Notes: generated by a model not told the origin, from the letters alone. A stretch of 64,000 bases of DNA from Methanocorpusculum petauri (GCF_026891975.1 NZ_JAPTGB010000001.1:96937-160936); one strand, 5' to 3'; shown: positions 35,505 to 45,397, counted from the first letter of the stretch. Program-made: numbers and translations.

Positions 35505-36404
35505 TTATTTCAGCAGAGCGACCGCTTCAGCGACGCTCTTGTTCTCAACGGTTATCGCGTAAATTGCGTTGCAGAACTTCACGGCCTCATCAAGAGGTTT
35601 CTGGTGAATGTTTCTGCCGGTCGCATTGCCGGACGCACCGCCGATATGGATCTGATCGTAGAGTTCGGCGAGGAACTTTTCCTCGGAGACGGATGAGCCT
35701 CCCGCACAGACGAGTTTTGTTCTGCCTGCTGCTTTGACTGCTTCTTTAAGGAGTTCTGCGGAGGCTGCCCCTTCCTTCTTTGGGGCGTTGACCTTAACGA
35801 AATCACTGCCGAGACATGCGGCGACGCCTGCTGCTCCTGCGATTAAGTGCGGGTCTTTTTCGTCTTTGACGGCTTTACCGCGGGGGTAAATCCAGAGTAC
35901 GGAGACCATGCCGTACTGATGCGCCGCGTTGATCAGCTGGGCGGCTTCGGCCAGCATGTCCGCTTCTTCCTCGCTGCCGAGGTAGATGGTGTAGCCGATT
36001 CCGGCAATTTTGATGCCCCGGTCGGCGAGGTCGGCGATCTGATCGACCGTCCACAGCTGCGGGCTGACGGGGTCTTTCTGGGAGACGCCGACGAGGTGGG
36101 TTTTGGAGTTCATCTTGACGAGATAGGGAACATCCGGGTAGTCCATGGCGTAGCGGGTGATGAGGCCGAGCTGGGCGGCAAGTACGCCGATCTTGGCTTT
36201 GGATGCGATACGGAAGAGGTGTTCCGGATCTGCATCGTCTTCGGGGATACCTGCACCGCAGAAGTCGTCGTTGAGGTGCTCAATCTTCTGGTCGCCGGCG
36301 AACAGCATGAGGCGGCCGGAACCTGCAGTGATCAGGTTGTAGTTTTCTGTGTACTGTTCCCGCATACACTCGGGAACGTCAAGCGGTACCTTCACATCAG
36401 TCAT
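35505..36404 (-). CDS. Class I aldolase (DeoC/FbaB family), probable fructose-bisphosphate aldolase
   Basis: A 299-residue TIM-barrel enzyme of the archaeal class I FBP aldolase family that works in gluconeogenesis/glycolysis or in the aromatic pathway. Recognised by LMLFAGDQKIEHLN near residue 32, the strand YLVKMNSKTHL, the catalytic Lys region GSDFVKVNAPK (about residue 210) and the phosphate-binding CAGGSSVSEEKF and GASGNATGRNIHQKP. Methanogens also use related proteins as ADH synthase, so the exact reaction is moderately sure. Cytosolic and full length. Confidence 0.83.
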   Translation of the reverse strand: MTDVKVPLDVPECMREQYTENYNLITAGSGRLMLFAGDQKIEHLNDDFCGAGIPEDDADPEHLFRIASKAKIGVLAAQLGLITRYAMDYPDVPYLVKMNSKTHLVGVSQKDPVSPQLWTVDQIADLADRGIKIAGIGYTIYLGSEEEADMLAEAAQLINAAHQYGMVSVLWIYPRGKAVKDEKDPHLIAGAAGVAACLGSDFVKVNAPKKEGAASAELLKEAVKAAGRTKLVCAGGSSVSEEKFLAELYDQIHIGGASGNATGRNIHQKPLDEAVKFCNAIYAITVENKSVAEAVALLK

Positions 36405-36549
36405 TGTGTATTAGTTGCCCTCTGAGATTGTTAAGGTTGCGAGTTTTATGGCACGGCACTGAAATTCGTTTATCGGGAACTCCCATGTGTGAGGTGACAC
36501 GGCTTGCCTGCGAACTGCGGATAAAGCCTTGTTCCCTGTTAATTCGGCA

Positions 36550-36569
36550 TGTCAGTCTGCGTTCAACAC
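36550..36569 (+). promoter_or_regulatory. TGTCAGTCTG motif, copy 4
   Basis: TGTCAGTCTGCGTTCAACAC, 37 bp before the 36607 start. The spacer reads AAGAGG-ATTGATGCGAAA-ATG, close to the AAGAGG-TGACACGAAA-ATG before the 32197 gene, so the whole leader is shared. Confidence 0.4.
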
Positions 36570-36606
36570 TCTTATTGGACTTCCCACCAAGAGGATTGAT
36601 GCGAAA

Positions 36607-37146
36607 ATGTACAACTTCCAGCAGCCGCATGTACCCGCGAAATTCACGGACACAGGCCAAACAGCCCTCTACTGCCGCCAGAACTGCGAACACCTCTACA
36701 AACGAATTGAGATCACGCTCCGTCCGGGGGAAAGCTATTCATTTTTTTACGACGGAGAAGGCACCTTTGACAGAGCATACTATTACTATGCATCGCCACG
36801 ATTCGTGAACACCCAGATTACCACAACCTGTACAACAAACGGTACCCACATAACCGCCACTATCACGGCAGCTCCTGATGCGGAAGAAGGATTTCACGGC
36901 GTAGACTGGGCAGTCTACGCCCGGGGCAGTACCTATTCCCGGTTGTGGGGGTACCTCGTTGCCTTTGTCCGGGTGGAAAAAGAAAAACACAGGTGCAAAA
37001 CCTGTTACTACTGCGATTCTCTGCCCACTGAACCGGGCATGGAAATTCAGGCACACGGCTGGTGCCGGATCTACGAAACGTCAGTACTGCTGGACGAAGC
37101 CTGTGAATCAGCCCGCATCAGAGCAAATGCTCAATCGGCAGACTGA
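36607..37146 (+). CDS. Hypothetical cysteine-containing protein
   Basis: A 179-residue protein starting MYNFQQPHVPAK. No signal peptide or TM helix is seen. A middle beta-rich part has GESYSFFYDGEGTFDRAYYYY; a CKTCYYCDSLP cluster near residue 138 could bind zinc. The leader resembles that of 32197-32712, but the proteins are not alike. The frame continues upstream to 36529 through the motif, and this is not preferred. Function unknown. Confidence 0.7.
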   Translation: MYNFQQPHVPAKFTDTGQTALYCRQNCEHLYKRIEITLRPGESYSFFYDGEGTFDRAYYYYASPRFVNTQITTTCTTNGTHITATITAAPDAEEGFHGVDWAVYARGSTYSRLWGYLVAFVRVEKEKHRCKTCYYCDSLPTEPGMEIQAHGWCRIYETSVLLDEACESARIRANAQSAD

Positions 37147-37178
37147 TTTGGTAGCAAACCGCAGCACAGGACACAACA

Positions 37179-38276
37179 TTACCGCTTCAAAACCCCGATC
37201 TCCGACAACATCGTTGGCAGATACTCCTTCGTCACGAAATCCAGACCATGGCTCGCAAACGCCTGCTGTTCCGACTTCAGCCCCATCTCCAGCTGCAAAT
37301 TAATCTCCTTCTTCCAGAACTCCGACCCGAACCGGGGATCCGACAACTCCGCCTTCAAAGCATTCACATCCTGCTCCGTCAGCTTATCCGCCGGCAGATT
37401 ATAATCCCGGATGTCTGAAGGCTTCACCCCGATAAACTGCGCCGAAGGCGTTGCCAGAAACTCCGACATATGCGCCGCCTTAATCGAACCATACGCAACC
37501 GACGCATAAATCCGGTACGACCAGGGATCCCCGTCCGTAAAAACAACCACCGGAATCTTCAGCTCCTCATTCATCCGCTTCAGCATCCGCCGCGTTGCCC
37601 GCGTCGGCTGCCCCTTCAGATGCAGAAGAATCGTATTATACTCCTCATCAAACCCGTTCTCCTGCAGACGCGAAAACATACCACCCGTCTCAAGAGCAAT
37701 CACACAACTCGCATCATGATCCACCAGCTCCACATTCTCCACATTATTCGGAATATTATACCCCGCCTCCCCCACATCATCCTGACAATGAATCTCCTTC
37801 ATCCCCCGCCGCGTATTCTCCCGCACCCGCAGCGGACCGAAAATCGACGCCCCGTCCTCCTCAGGCCGCATATGGAAAAACTCCCGCTGCAAACTCGTAA
37901 TAATCTCCAGATCCTCCACCAGATAATTACTTTCATTCTGCGCATGGAACTTCGCCTGCTTCCAGCCCTCCGAGATATAATACATCTCCCTTAACGTCGA
38001 CGACCGGTTCTCCGCCAGCTGCATCTTAATAAACCCGATCACATACGCCATCTTCAGCATATGAATCGCCGACTTCGCCGTCCCCGCATTCCGCGTACTC
38101 TCCTTTGAACCGTACGTCCAGACCTCCGAATCATCATCGAACTCCAGATTATACTTTGTCCGTGTCGGCAGCGTAATAGACGGCACATCTCCTGCGTCCA
38201 TCTGATCATACCAGACCTTCGCAATCTCCATCAGACGCTGCTTCGTCGCCATATCACGTTCACGGGGATCAGACAT
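37179..38276 (-). CDS. top6A: DNA topoisomerase VI subunit A
   Basis: A 365-residue Spo11-like catalytic subunit. The winged-helix domain carries the active tyrosine in [12 protein letters not shown] (about residue 102); the Toprim domain shows ALETGGMF and [19 protein letters not shown] with the metal-binding acids. With subunit B it passes one duplex through another and relaxes supercoils in archaea. It overlaps the end of top6B by eight bases and is the last gene of a four-gene operon. Codon choice here is G/T-rich, unlike hisS in the same operon. Confidence 0.95.
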   Translation of the reverse strand: MSDPRERDMATKQRLMEIAKVWYDQMDAGDVPSITLPTRTKYNLEFDDDSEVWTYGSKESTRNAGTAKSAIHMLKMAYVIGFIKMQLAENRSSTLREMYYISEGWKQAKFHAQNESNYLVEDLEIITSLQREFFHMRPEEDGASIFGPLRVRENTRRGMKEIHCQDDVGEAGYNIPNNVENVELVDHDASCVIALETGGMFSRLQENGFDEEYNTILLHLKGQPTRATRRMLKRMNEELKIPVVVFTDGDPWSYRIYASVAYGSIKAAHMSEFLATPSAQFIGVKPSDIRDYNLPADKLTEQDVNALKAELSDPRFGSEFWKKEINLQLEMGLKSEQQAFASHGLDFVTKEYLPTMLSEIGVLKR

Positions 38277-40071
38277 CTACATCCACCACCACTTTCAGAT
38301 TTTCTGCAACACCCTGCATATCCACAATACCTCCTCCGGTGCCCGTATAGGACACCTCAAAGTTCGCCCCGGCAGAAAGCGTCCGCTTCCACACCTTCGT
38401 ATACTCACCCTCCATCTCCGTCACGAAATCGGGCGGAACGGTGGCGTCAGCCGCCGAATCGCCCGATATGTCATACAGCGACACCAGTTGATCCTTCGTC
38501 GTATAATTATCAATCCGGATCGTAATTCTGCCGTTTGCCGACCCCTTCTTCAGGACAACCCGCCGCATGATTCTCCCTTCAATCAGTGAAGTATCCGGCG
38601 GCGGAAGCTCCACAATCTCCCCGACTTTCCGGGCGATTAACGGAATCACCGCACAAATCGCCCGGGCACGGTCGTCCTGAAGCTTGTTCTTGTCGCGACG
38701 CGACAAAAACAGCTTCAGATCCCGTCCCAGCTCCTGCAACGCAAGCGTAATCTCGCGTTCCACCTCCGGAACAGACGCCACCGCATCCTTGGACTCGCTC
38801 GTGAACGGCACATTCGTTGCCGCCACATGAACCAGAATCAGAATCGGTCCCATCGGCAGGCCCTGCTGCGACACCCCGTAGTTCTTCCAGTTCACGTTCG
38901 CAATCGCGGACGTAATCGCACACGCCCCCTGCTGATACAGCAGCGGCACACGGTTGGCGAACCGGAGAATCATCGCGCTGCCTTCGGACGGCAGCTTCCC
39001 GCCGTAGCCGATCGCCGCCTCCACGATGAATGAATTTCCCCCAAACACATTGCCGGGACGGGTCCGGGCTTTAATGAAATCCAGCTGGAACTCCTTCTCC
39101 ATCCCCTTCACGATCAGATCCTCCGTGATCGGCGATAGACACTGCGACGCAGGCGGGGCGGGAATCTTCACCGTCTGCATCGCGTCAAGCAGCGGGTTCA
39201 GCTGTTCCAGCTGAATCGTATTCACGCGAACCTTCGCGTCCAGCTTTGCCACCGAACAGATCTCCAGCGCCGTCTTCTCCCCGACCTTGGAAAAGCTCTC
39301 GATCAGAAACTCTTTGAGCGGGAGATCGGACGCCGCCGTCATGCGTTTGAGAACACCCAGCTCAATACCGTACGGATGCGGCTTGATGGCAACCGGGCAG
39401 GGCGGCACATCGTTTGACACACGGTCAAAGGTGAACGACTCGTCATCGATCTCCACCCGGAACCGGGCATGCGGGTTGACGACCGAGGTGTACTTCAGGT
39501 ACTCCAGCAGTTTCTTCTTCGCCTGCATCGTACTCTTGAACTCAAGCTCGATACGGGTTCCGTGCGGAAGCACCCAGTCGATCTCCTCGTGCGACAGCAC
39601 CTCCGGCTCGTTCGTCTCGGTCTTTATGACGAGCGTCATCTTGTGGGCTTTCGTCTTTGCACCCGTGCGGGAGATAACGGTCGTCGGTTTGCCGGTTGTC
39701 AGTTGGGCGTAGAGGACCGCCGCCGAGATACCGATACCCTGCTGACCGCGGGTCTGGCGGACCTGATGGAATCGTGAACCGTAGAGAAGTTTGGCAAACA
39801 CCGCCGGCATCTTTTCGGGAATGATGCCGGGTCCGTTATCCTCGACGACGACGCGGAACACGTCGCCGCCGAGTTTGCGGACGGAAACTAAAATATCGGG
39901 CAGGACTTCGGCCTCTTCACAGGCGTCCAGCGAGTTGTCGATGGCTTCTTTGATGGTGGTGATGATTCCCCGCGTGGGGGAATCAAAGCCGAGCATATGC
40001 TTATTCTTTTCAAAAAATTCTGCTACACTGATGCTTCGCTGTTTCTTGGCGAGTTCGTCAGCAAGAACCAT
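38269..40071 (-). CDS. top6B: DNA topoisomerase VI subunit B
   Basis: A 600-residue GHKL ATPase subunit. The Bergerat fold is clear: [13 protein letters not shown] (N box), VEDNGPGI (G1) and [22 protein letters not shown] (G2). The helix-two-turns-helix and transducer domains follow, with [21 protein letters not shown] containing the switch lysine. ATP binding dimerises the B subunits and opens the A gate. Start overlaps the hisS stop by 14 bp. The minus-strand composition changes sharply at about 39,700 within this gene. Confidence 0.95.
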   Translation of the reverse strand: MVLADELAKKQRSISVAEFFEKNKHMLGFDSPTRGIITTIKEAIDNSLDACEEAEVLPDILVSVRKLGGDVFRVVVEDNGPGIIPEKMPAVFAKLLYGSRFHQVRQTRGQQGIGISAAVLYAQLTTGKPTTVISRTGAKTKAHKMTLVIKTETNEPEVLSHEEIDWVLPHGTRIELEFKSTMQAKKKLLEYLKYTSVVNPHARFRVEIDDESFTFDRVSNDVPPCPVAIKPHPYGIELGVLKRMTAASDLPLKEFLIESFSKVGEKTALEICSVAKLDAKVRVNTIQLEQLNPLLDAMQTVKIPAPPASQCLSPITEDLIVKGMEKEFQLDFIKARTRPGNVFGGNSFIVEAAIGYGGKLPSEGSAMILRFANRVPLLYQQGACAITSAIANVNWKNYGVSQQGLPMGPILILVHVAATNVPFTSESKDAVASVPEVEREITLALQELGRDLKLFLSRRDKNKLQDDRARAICAVIPLIARKVGEIVELPPPDTSLIEGRIMRRVVLKKGSANGRITIRIDNYTTKDQLVSLYDISGDSAADATVPPDFVTEMEGEYTKVWKRTLSAGANFEVSYTGTGGGIVDMQGVAENLKVVVDVDV

Positions 40072-41290
40072 TCGCTACCTCATCTACGGCATCTGCAAGA
40101 CTCATCTCCGTCTGTGCTGCTTCTGCCAGATTTTTCAGGGTGACTGTTCCTGCCGCTGCCTCTTTTTCTCCGATGAGGACCGCGTAGGATGCGCCCGATT
40201 TCAGGGCTGAGGAGAGCTGTGCCCCGAAACTCCGGTCCATGACGTCCATGACGACCGTGATGCCCGCCGCCCGGAACGCGGCGGCTGCGGCGTACGCCGC
40301 AGTCCGCGTCTGGGGCGTTGCGACAACCGCAACGACCGGTGCGGTTTCCGGGACGATTTCGCCGAGCGAGACCATGACGCGGTCAAACCCGATTGCAAAT
40401 CCGCAGCTCGGAACATCCTTTCCGCCGAACAGGTGTGCCAGGCGATAGACGCCGCCGCCGAGGATCTGGTTTTCGGCGCCGAGGTTGTCGGCGAATCCTT
40501 CAAAGACCATGCCGGTATAGTAGTCGAGTCCCCGGGCGATACCGAAGTTCTGAACGAAGGGAATGTTCTGGGCGGTGAGGTACCGGAAGGTCTCTTCGAT
40601 GCGTTCTTTTTCCGGGATGTCGCCGGTAACCGCCCAGACTTCGTCGAGGGTTGCGGCGGTGATGAGCCGGATGAGGGGTTCGTAGAGGTCAGCGTGGCCG
40701 ATTGCGGCAAGGGTGGTATGGAGAAGGTCCGTGTCGCGTTTGTCAAGTGCTGCCATGACCTTCTTCTGTCCGGTTGCGTCAAGGCCGGCGAGCAGGTGTT
40801 TCATCGGGGCGAGGTGGCCGATCTTGAGGACGAACCGGACGCCGGATGATTTGAGGAGTTCGTAGGCGAGGGCGATGACTTCGGCGTCGGCGGCGGGCGA
40901 GTCTGCACCGATCAGTTCGCAGCCGAACTGCCAGAACTGCCGGTATCGTCCTTTCTGGGGGCGTTCGTACCGGAAGCATTCGGCGAAGTAGAACCAGCGG
41001 AGGGGTTTGGGGGCGACCTGGGCTTCGTTGACGTAGGCCCGGACGACGGCGGCGGTGAGTTCGGGACGGAGTGCGATTTTTCTGCCGCCTTTGTCTTCGA
41101 AGGCGTACATTTCGCCGATAATTCCTTCGCCGGATTTGAGGGTGAAGAGTTCCTGCTCTTCGAACATGGGGGTCTGGACTTCGCCGTAGCCAAAGGACCG
41201 GGCGACGTCTCTCATGCGGCGTTCGATGTATCTTCGCTGTGCCATTTCTGCGGGAAGGAAGTCCCGCGTTCCGCGTGGTTTCTGGAGCAT
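40058..41290 (-). CDS. hisS: Histidine--tRNA ligase
   Basis: A 410-residue class II aminoacyl-tRNA synthetase that loads histidine on tRNA-His. Motif 2 is FRYERPQKGRYRQFWQFG; the histidine-specific signatures are LDYYTGMVFEG and GGGVYRLAHLFGG with GFAIGFDRV (motif 3). The C-terminal anticodon-binding domain is complete. GGAGG precedes the ATG at 41290; the longer upstream frame overlaps the preceding membrane protein. Its stop overlaps top6B. Cytosolic and essential. Confidence 0.95.
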   Translation of the reverse strand: MLQKPRGTRDFLPAEMAQRRYIERRMRDVARSFGYGEVQTPMFEEQELFTLKSGEGIIGEMYAFEDKGGRKIALRPELTAAVVRAYVNEAQVAPKPLRWFYFAECFRYERPQKGRYRQFWQFGCELIGADSPAADAEVIALAYELLKSSGVRFVLKIGHLAPMKHLLAGLDATGQKKVMAALDKRDTDLLHTTLAAIGHADLYEPLIRLITAATLDEVWAVTGDIPEKERIEETFRYLTAQNIPFVQNFGIARGLDYYTGMVFEGFADNLGAENQILGGGVYRLAHLFGGKDVPSCGFAIGFDRVMVSLGEIVPETAPVVAVVATPQTRTAAYAAAAAFRAAGITVVMDVMDRSFGAQLSSALKSGASYAVLIGEKEAAAGTVTLKNLAEAAQTEMSLADAVDEVANGSC

Positions 41291-41625
41291 TAGTGGTTCC
41301 TCCGGTTTTCGGGAATGGGGGCTGATCCGATCAGTCGCTGCCAGGCAGTTTCGTTTCCTTTCCATACGTCTCCCCGGACAATTCTCGACTGGAGGTACAT
41401 TGCAAGGAGGACAAGTCCGCAGCCGAGGTAGAGAAGCGTGGTGTCGGCAAGGCCGGCGACTGCGGCGGCAAACCATCCGAGGGCGGTGAAGAGGACTCCC
41501 TGGTAGGCGGCTTTGCGGTATCCTTCAAGGCCGGTTCTGGCGTAGATGCGGGTGTCCCGCAGCCAGAGGAAGGAGACGACGACCGCACCGAAGGCGACGA
41601 CGTAGGTTATCGGATCAACGTACAT
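41290..41625 (-). CDS. Small membrane protein in the hisS operon
   Basis: A 111-residue protein with three hydrophobic helices (about 5-21, 42-60 and 63-78) and an Arg-rich C terminus (SAPIPENRRNH). The stop TAA overlaps the hisS start (TAATG), so it is the first gene of the hisS-top6B-top6A transcript. It matches no family that I recognise. Conserved linkage to hisS would suggest a housekeeping role, but I cannot test this. Confidence 0.75.
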   Translation of the reverse strand: MYVDPITYVVAFGAVVVSFLWLRDTRIYARTGLEGYRKAAYQGVLFTALGWFAAAVAGLADTTLLYLGCGLVLLAMYLQSRIVRGDVWKGNETAWQRLIGSAPIPENRRNH

Positions 41626-41818
41626 GAATGATTATTATTTGGTGCAGAGGGCTTTAAGGATGGGGGTTTAATGGACTTTGCGCATGCCGTGTTCAGGCTG
41701 CCCGGGGATACCTTATCCCCGGGCAGCCGCAACTTTGTTTGTCTCTATCTGACCATTTATTCATTGTGCCGACAGAGAATGTTCTATGCAGCAGAATGCG
41801 AATGGTAGTGGAGGGAAG

Positions 41819-42766
41819 ATGCGGGAGATCTATGTTGCGGGCGGGTGTTTCTGGGGGGTTGAGGAGCTGATGCGGTCTGTTCCGGGCGTTGTTTCCGCGA
41901 CGGCAGGGTATGCGAACGGATTTTCTGCTGCGGCACCGTCGTATGCAGAGGTGTGTTCGGGGCGGACGGGGTTTGCGGAGACGGTACGGGTGGTGTATGA
42001 TCCTGCCCGGGTGAGTCTTGCGGCGCTGGTGTTTTTGTTTTTCCGGGCGATTGATCCCACTGATGCAAACGGGCAGGGGAATGATCGGGGGACGCAGTAC
42101 CGGCCGGGGATCTATTTTACGGATGAGGAGTCGGCGGCTGTTGTGCGGGGTGTTGCGGAGGTGGAACGCCGCCGTTCGGAGGTATTTGGTGTGGAGGTTC
42201 TTCCGCTGCGGAATTTTTTCCCGGCGGAGGAGGGGCATCAGCGGTATCTGGAGCGGCATCCGGGCGGCTACTGTCATATCCGGCCCGGGTTGTTTGCCGA
42301 AGCCCGGAGTCTGCGGGTGGATCCGGGACGGTATGAACGGCCGAGTGATGCGGAGCTTTCCCGGATGCTGGCGCCGGAGGTGTTTTCGGTGACGCAGGAG
42401 GGAGAGACGGATATTCCCTGGATGCATCCGTATGCGGAGGAGATGCGGCGGGGAATTTATGTGGATGCGGTTACGGGCGAGCCGTTGTTTTCATCGGCGG
42501 CGAAGTATGCGAGTTCCTGCGGATGGCCGGCGTTTTCGGAGACGCTGGATCCGCAGGTGGTTGTGTTCCGGGAGGATAGGTCATACGGGATGCGGCGGAC
42601 GGAGGTTCGGAGCCGGGCGGGGGATTCCCATCTGGGCCATGTGTTTTCGGGGGATCGGGAGTCGCCGTCGGGGGTGCGGTTTTGTGTGAACGGGTCGGCG
42701 CTGCGGTTTGTGCCGTATGGGGAGATGGCGGAGGCGGGATACGGGGATCTGATGGATTTGGTGTGA
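41819..42766 (+). CDS. msrAB: Fused methionine sulfoxide reductase A/B
   Basis: A 315-residue fusion that repairs oxidised methionine of both stereochemistries. MsrA: GGCFWGVEE with catalytic Cys 10, then GYANGFSAAAPSYAEVCSG and GQGNDRGTQYRP. MsrB: the CGWPAF segment, HLGHVF and the catalytic Cys in RFCVNGSALRF. The zinc cysteines of the usual MsrB are lacking (type without CxxC). Start 41819 has GGAGG four bases upstream and begins exactly at the MsrA fold; the ATG at 41786 would add 11 residues. The last 30 codons are duplicated after the rhuM gene (44097-44193). Confidence 0.9.
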   Translation: MREIYVAGGCFWGVEELMRSVPGVVSATAGYANGFSAAAPSYAEVCSGRTGFAETVRVVYDPARVSLAALVFLFFRAIDPTDANGQGNDRGTQYRPGIYFTDEESAAVVRGVAEVERRRSEVFGVEVLPLRNFFPAEEGHQRYLERHPGGYCHIRPGLFAEARSLRVDPGRYERPSDAELSRMLAPEVFSVTQEGETDIPWMHPYAEEMRRGIYVDAVTGEPLFSSAAKYASSCGWPAFSETLDPQVVVFREDRSYGMRRTEVRSRAGDSHLGHVFSGDRESPSGVRFCVNGSALRFVPYGEMAEAGYGDLMDLV

Positions 42767-42774
42767 AAGCGGGT
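42678..42774 (+). repeat. 97-bp direct repeat, left copy (end of msrAB)
   Basis: Perfectly matches 44097-44193. It covers the last 30 codons of msrAB, its stop codon and 8 bases beyond. Confidence 0.95.
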
Positions 42775-42926
42775 GCGGTTGTACCGGAATTGCTGCACAC
42801 CAAAGCCTGATGGTGGTGATTCTTCTTTTTTGTCTGTTGGTCGGGGTCGGGTGATATTCTTGGTTGTTTACAGGTTTTGTGTTCCGATTTTGTTGTTGGG
42901 TTTTTGTCGAAGCTGCTTGTTTTGCC

Positions 42927-43967
42927 TCATGGCGTTTTTGTTTTCTCTTCGAGTTCTGCCAGATAACGGTCGAAGTCTGATACGTAGATTTTATCCTGGA
43001 GAATTCGGTATTTCTCAAATTCAGTTTGTGCATGAAGTTTTGCAATTTCTGCGGTTACGTTTCCCGTGTCCTGTAAAAGTCCGTATTCGAACATTTCGAT
43101 GAAGCCGTTGAGTCGTGTTTCCCAGTCCTGCATAGTGAGCGGGATTCTGCGCTGTGCCATGGTTTCGGCGAAGTCAAGGTAGGAGGATACGAGGCGGTTC
43201 AGTTGGGTAAGTTCGGTTTCGGAGAGGTAGTTTTTGGCGATTATGACGTCTGATTTTTTGATTTTTCCGTCGGGTGCATCCTGCCAGGTGGTCAGCCCCA
43301 TGTGTGTTTTGGTGCTGTTTGCACGCTCTACGATGAGTTCTGCTGCGGTGTGTCCGTGTATTGCGTAGTGGACTTTGTTCTGGATATTTGCATAGAAGCG
43401 TTTGGTTGCAGGAGAGTTTTTATCGTAGTCGATTGCGGTTGCGTAGAGGTCGGTGATTTTCTGGTAGAATTTCCGTTCGCTTGCCCGGATTTCGCGGATG
43501 CGTTCGAGCTGTTCTTCGAAGTATTTATCGGTGAGGGGTGAGCCTTCTTTGAGACGGGTGTCGTCCATTACCCATCCTTTGATGGTATATTCTTTGGCGA
43601 TGTGGTTTACCCATTTGCGGAATGCCACCGCACGTTCTGAGTTTACTTTGAAGCCGACGGCTATGATCATCTGAAGGTTGTAGTGGGTAACTTCACGGTT
43701 TACCTGCCTTTCTCCTTCTGTTTGAACTATCCAGTATTTTCGGATAGTTGCGTCAGCTTCCAGTTCATGGTCTTTGTATATTTTTTTGATGTGGTAGTTT
43801 ATGGTACGGGTGTCAACGTCATAGAGTACGGCAAGCATTTTCTGGGTAAGCCAGATGTTTTCGTCTTCGTAGCGGATTTCGAGGTTTGCGTTTTGTCCGC
43901 CGATGGAGGCGATGTAGGTGAGGTATTCTGCGGCTGAACTTTTGGCAGGGGTTTTGGGGTCTGTCAT
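42927..43967 (-). CDS. RhuM-family (virulence protein RhuM-like) protein
   Basis: A 346-residue protein of the RhuM family found on genomic islands, plasmids and phages. The N-terminal part reads IRYEDENIWLTQKMLAVLYDVD, a DNA-binding winged-helix pattern shared by RhuM and Bro/ANT-type proteins, followed by HYNLQMIIAVGFKVNSERAVAFRKW. The C terminus (about 190-340) has HYAIHGHTAAELIVERAN and a helical tail. The biochemical role is unknown; the family is thought to be accessory or defence-related. AAAGGA precedes the start. Confidence 0.85.
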   Translation of the reverse strand: MTDPKTPAKSSAAEYLTYIASIGGQNANLEIRYEDENIWLTQKMLAVLYDVDTRTINYHIKKIYKDHELEADATIRKYWIVQTEGERQVNREVTHYNLQMIIAVGFKVNSERAVAFRKWVNHIAKEYTIKGWVMDDTRLKEGSPLTDKYFEEQLERIREIRASERKFYQKITDLYATAIDYDKNSPATKRFYANIQNKVHYAIHGHTAAELIVERANSTKTHMGLTTWQDAPDGKIKKSDVIIAKNYLSETELTQLNRLVSSYLDFAETMAQRRIPLTMQDWETRLNGFIEMFEYGLLQDTGNVTAEIAKLHAQTEFEKYRILQDKIYVSDFDRYLAELEEKTKTP

Positions 43968-44096
43968 GTTTTTGTTTTCCTTTGGAGGATCGTTTTTTTG
44001 TGTCCGGTGGGAGTGTATTGAACATTTTTCTTTGCCGGTTCGCTTTTCCTTTCCACTGCCCGTATGATAACGAAGTATGGTGAGGCCGGGTAATAA

Positions 44097-44193
44097 GGTT
44101 TTGTGTGAACGGGTCGGCGCTGCGGTTTGTGCCGTATGGGGAGATGGCGGAGGCGGGATACGGGGATCTGATGGATTTGGTGTGAAAGCGGGT
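44097..44193 (+). pseudogene. 97-bp duplicate of the msrAB 3' end (right copy)
   Basis: Encodes FCVNGSALRFVPYGEMAEA and the rest of the MsrAB end through TGA, but has no start. Identical to 42678-42774. Confidence 0.95.
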
Positions 44194-44349
44194 TACTTCC
44201 GGCCTTTTTGTGTGGGTTGTTTTGCCCGGGAAAACCAGAGTCACCATATTTTTTATTCAGATAATTTTTGATCCTGCAATTACGCATCTGTTTGGGGTAA
44301 AACCTGGCTGGTCCAAATACTTATGTTTTCTGGAATCCCATGATAGCTG

Positions 44350-45390
44350 ATGAGGGTTGTTCTGTTTTTTTCTATGGTTATATGTGCAGTCCTGCTTGTT
44401 TTTGGGGCGGGCTGTATTACTTTCCCGCAGAGTTCTGCGGGAGGTCCGGTCGCAGAGTATCCGAATGTTGTTGGAACTCCTTCGGATTACGGAAATTCTG
44501 ATAACTGGATGCATCTGCCGGATGCAGTTGTCTATCCGGTTGATGTGATTTATTTGTATCCGACGGCATATTCGGATGCGAACGGTACGCGTGTTTCTGA
44601 GATTACTGATGCGGGTATGCGGACGGCTGCCCGGGAGATATATCTTGGGCAGGCTACGGCGTTTGAGACGACCGGGAATCTGTTTGCCCCGTATTATCGT
44701 CAGCTGAACGGGGCGCTGTTTTCTACTATGACGAATGCGGATATTCTTGCGGGCGGCTGGAATGAGCCGCGGACGGATGTGTATGCGGCTCTGGATTATT
44801 ATTTTGTTCATTATAATTCGGGCAGGCCGTATATTCTTGCGGGACATTCGCAGGGGTCGAATATGATTAATATTGTTCTGGATGAGTATATGGAGCTGCA
44901 TCCTGAGTATTATGAACGGATGATTGCGGCGTACCAGATCGGGTGTTCCCTGACGACTGATTTTCTGATGGAGAATCCGCATGTGCGGGCGGCTGCGGGA
45001 GCGGATGATCTGGGTGTGGTGGTTTCCTGGAATACGGAGGGGCCGGGAAATTTGTATGCGGAGAGTTTGGTTGTGGATAAGAATGCGGTTTCGATTAATC
45101 CGTTGAACTGGAGGACGGATGAGATGTATGCGGGTGTTTCCGAGAATCCCGGTTCGCTTGTTGAGGATGCCGACGGCGGATTATCCATTGGTGCGGGTAT
45201 TGCGGATGCCCGGGTGAATCTGACGCGGGGAAGTGTGATCTGTACGTCGGTGGATCCTGCGGTGTATGCAATTCCTGCGGTGGATGTGTTTGGTCCGGAG
45301 AGTTATCACGGGTATGATTATGGTTTTTATTTTGTGAGTCTTCGTGAGAATGCGGAGCTTCGTGCGAGTCATTGGCTGGAAAGCCGGTGA
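44350..45390 (+). CDS. DUF3089 alpha/beta-hydrolase-like lipoprotein
   Basis: A 346-residue protein. The N-terminal signal ends in the lipobox VFGAGC, so it is likely a lipoprotein. The catalytic nucleophile motif GHSQGSNM is near residue 165, typical of DUF3089 hydrolases; YPVDVIYLYPTAYSD and GPESYHGYDYGFYF are other family landmarks, with the latter near the expected His. Substrate unknown; possibly an esterase or lipase at the cell surface. Codon use is G/T-rich, like msrAB. Confidence 0.85.
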   Translation: MRVVLFFSMVICAVLLVFGAGCITFPQSSAGGPVAEYPNVVGTPSDYGNSDNWMHLPDAVVYPVDVIYLYPTAYSDANGTRVSEITDAGMRTAAREIYLGQATAFETTGNLFAPYYRQLNGALFSTMTNADILAGGWNEPRTDVYAALDYYFVHYNSGRPYILAGHSQGSNMINIVLDEYMELHPEYYERMIAAYQIGCSLTTDFLMENPHVRAAAGADDLGVVVSWNTEGPGNLYAESLVVDKNAVSINPLNWRTDEMYAGVSENPGSLVEDADGGLSIGAGIADARVNLTRGSVICTSVDPAVYAIPAVDVFGPESYHGYDYGFYFVSLRENAELRASHWLESR

Positions 45391-45397
45391 TTTTTTT
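45388..45397 (+). terminator. T-run after the DUF3089 gene
   Basis: GATTTTTTTTG overlaps and follows the stop; a strong archaeal terminator. Confidence 0.45.

Larger units (their letters stand above)
42775..44193. mobile_element. RhuM-carrying insertion bounded by 97-bp direct repeats
   Basis: A 1,322-bp segment lies between two identical 97-bp copies of the msrAB 3' end. The only complete gene inside is rhuM-like, on the minus strand. The copy distal to msrAB is a fragment without a gene. Integration by recombination in a gene's 3' end, with the target sequence carried on the incoming DNA so that the gene is restored, explains this; the 97 bp would then be att-like. A tandem duplication followed by loss is also possible. 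No integrase is present. Confidence 0.6.
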
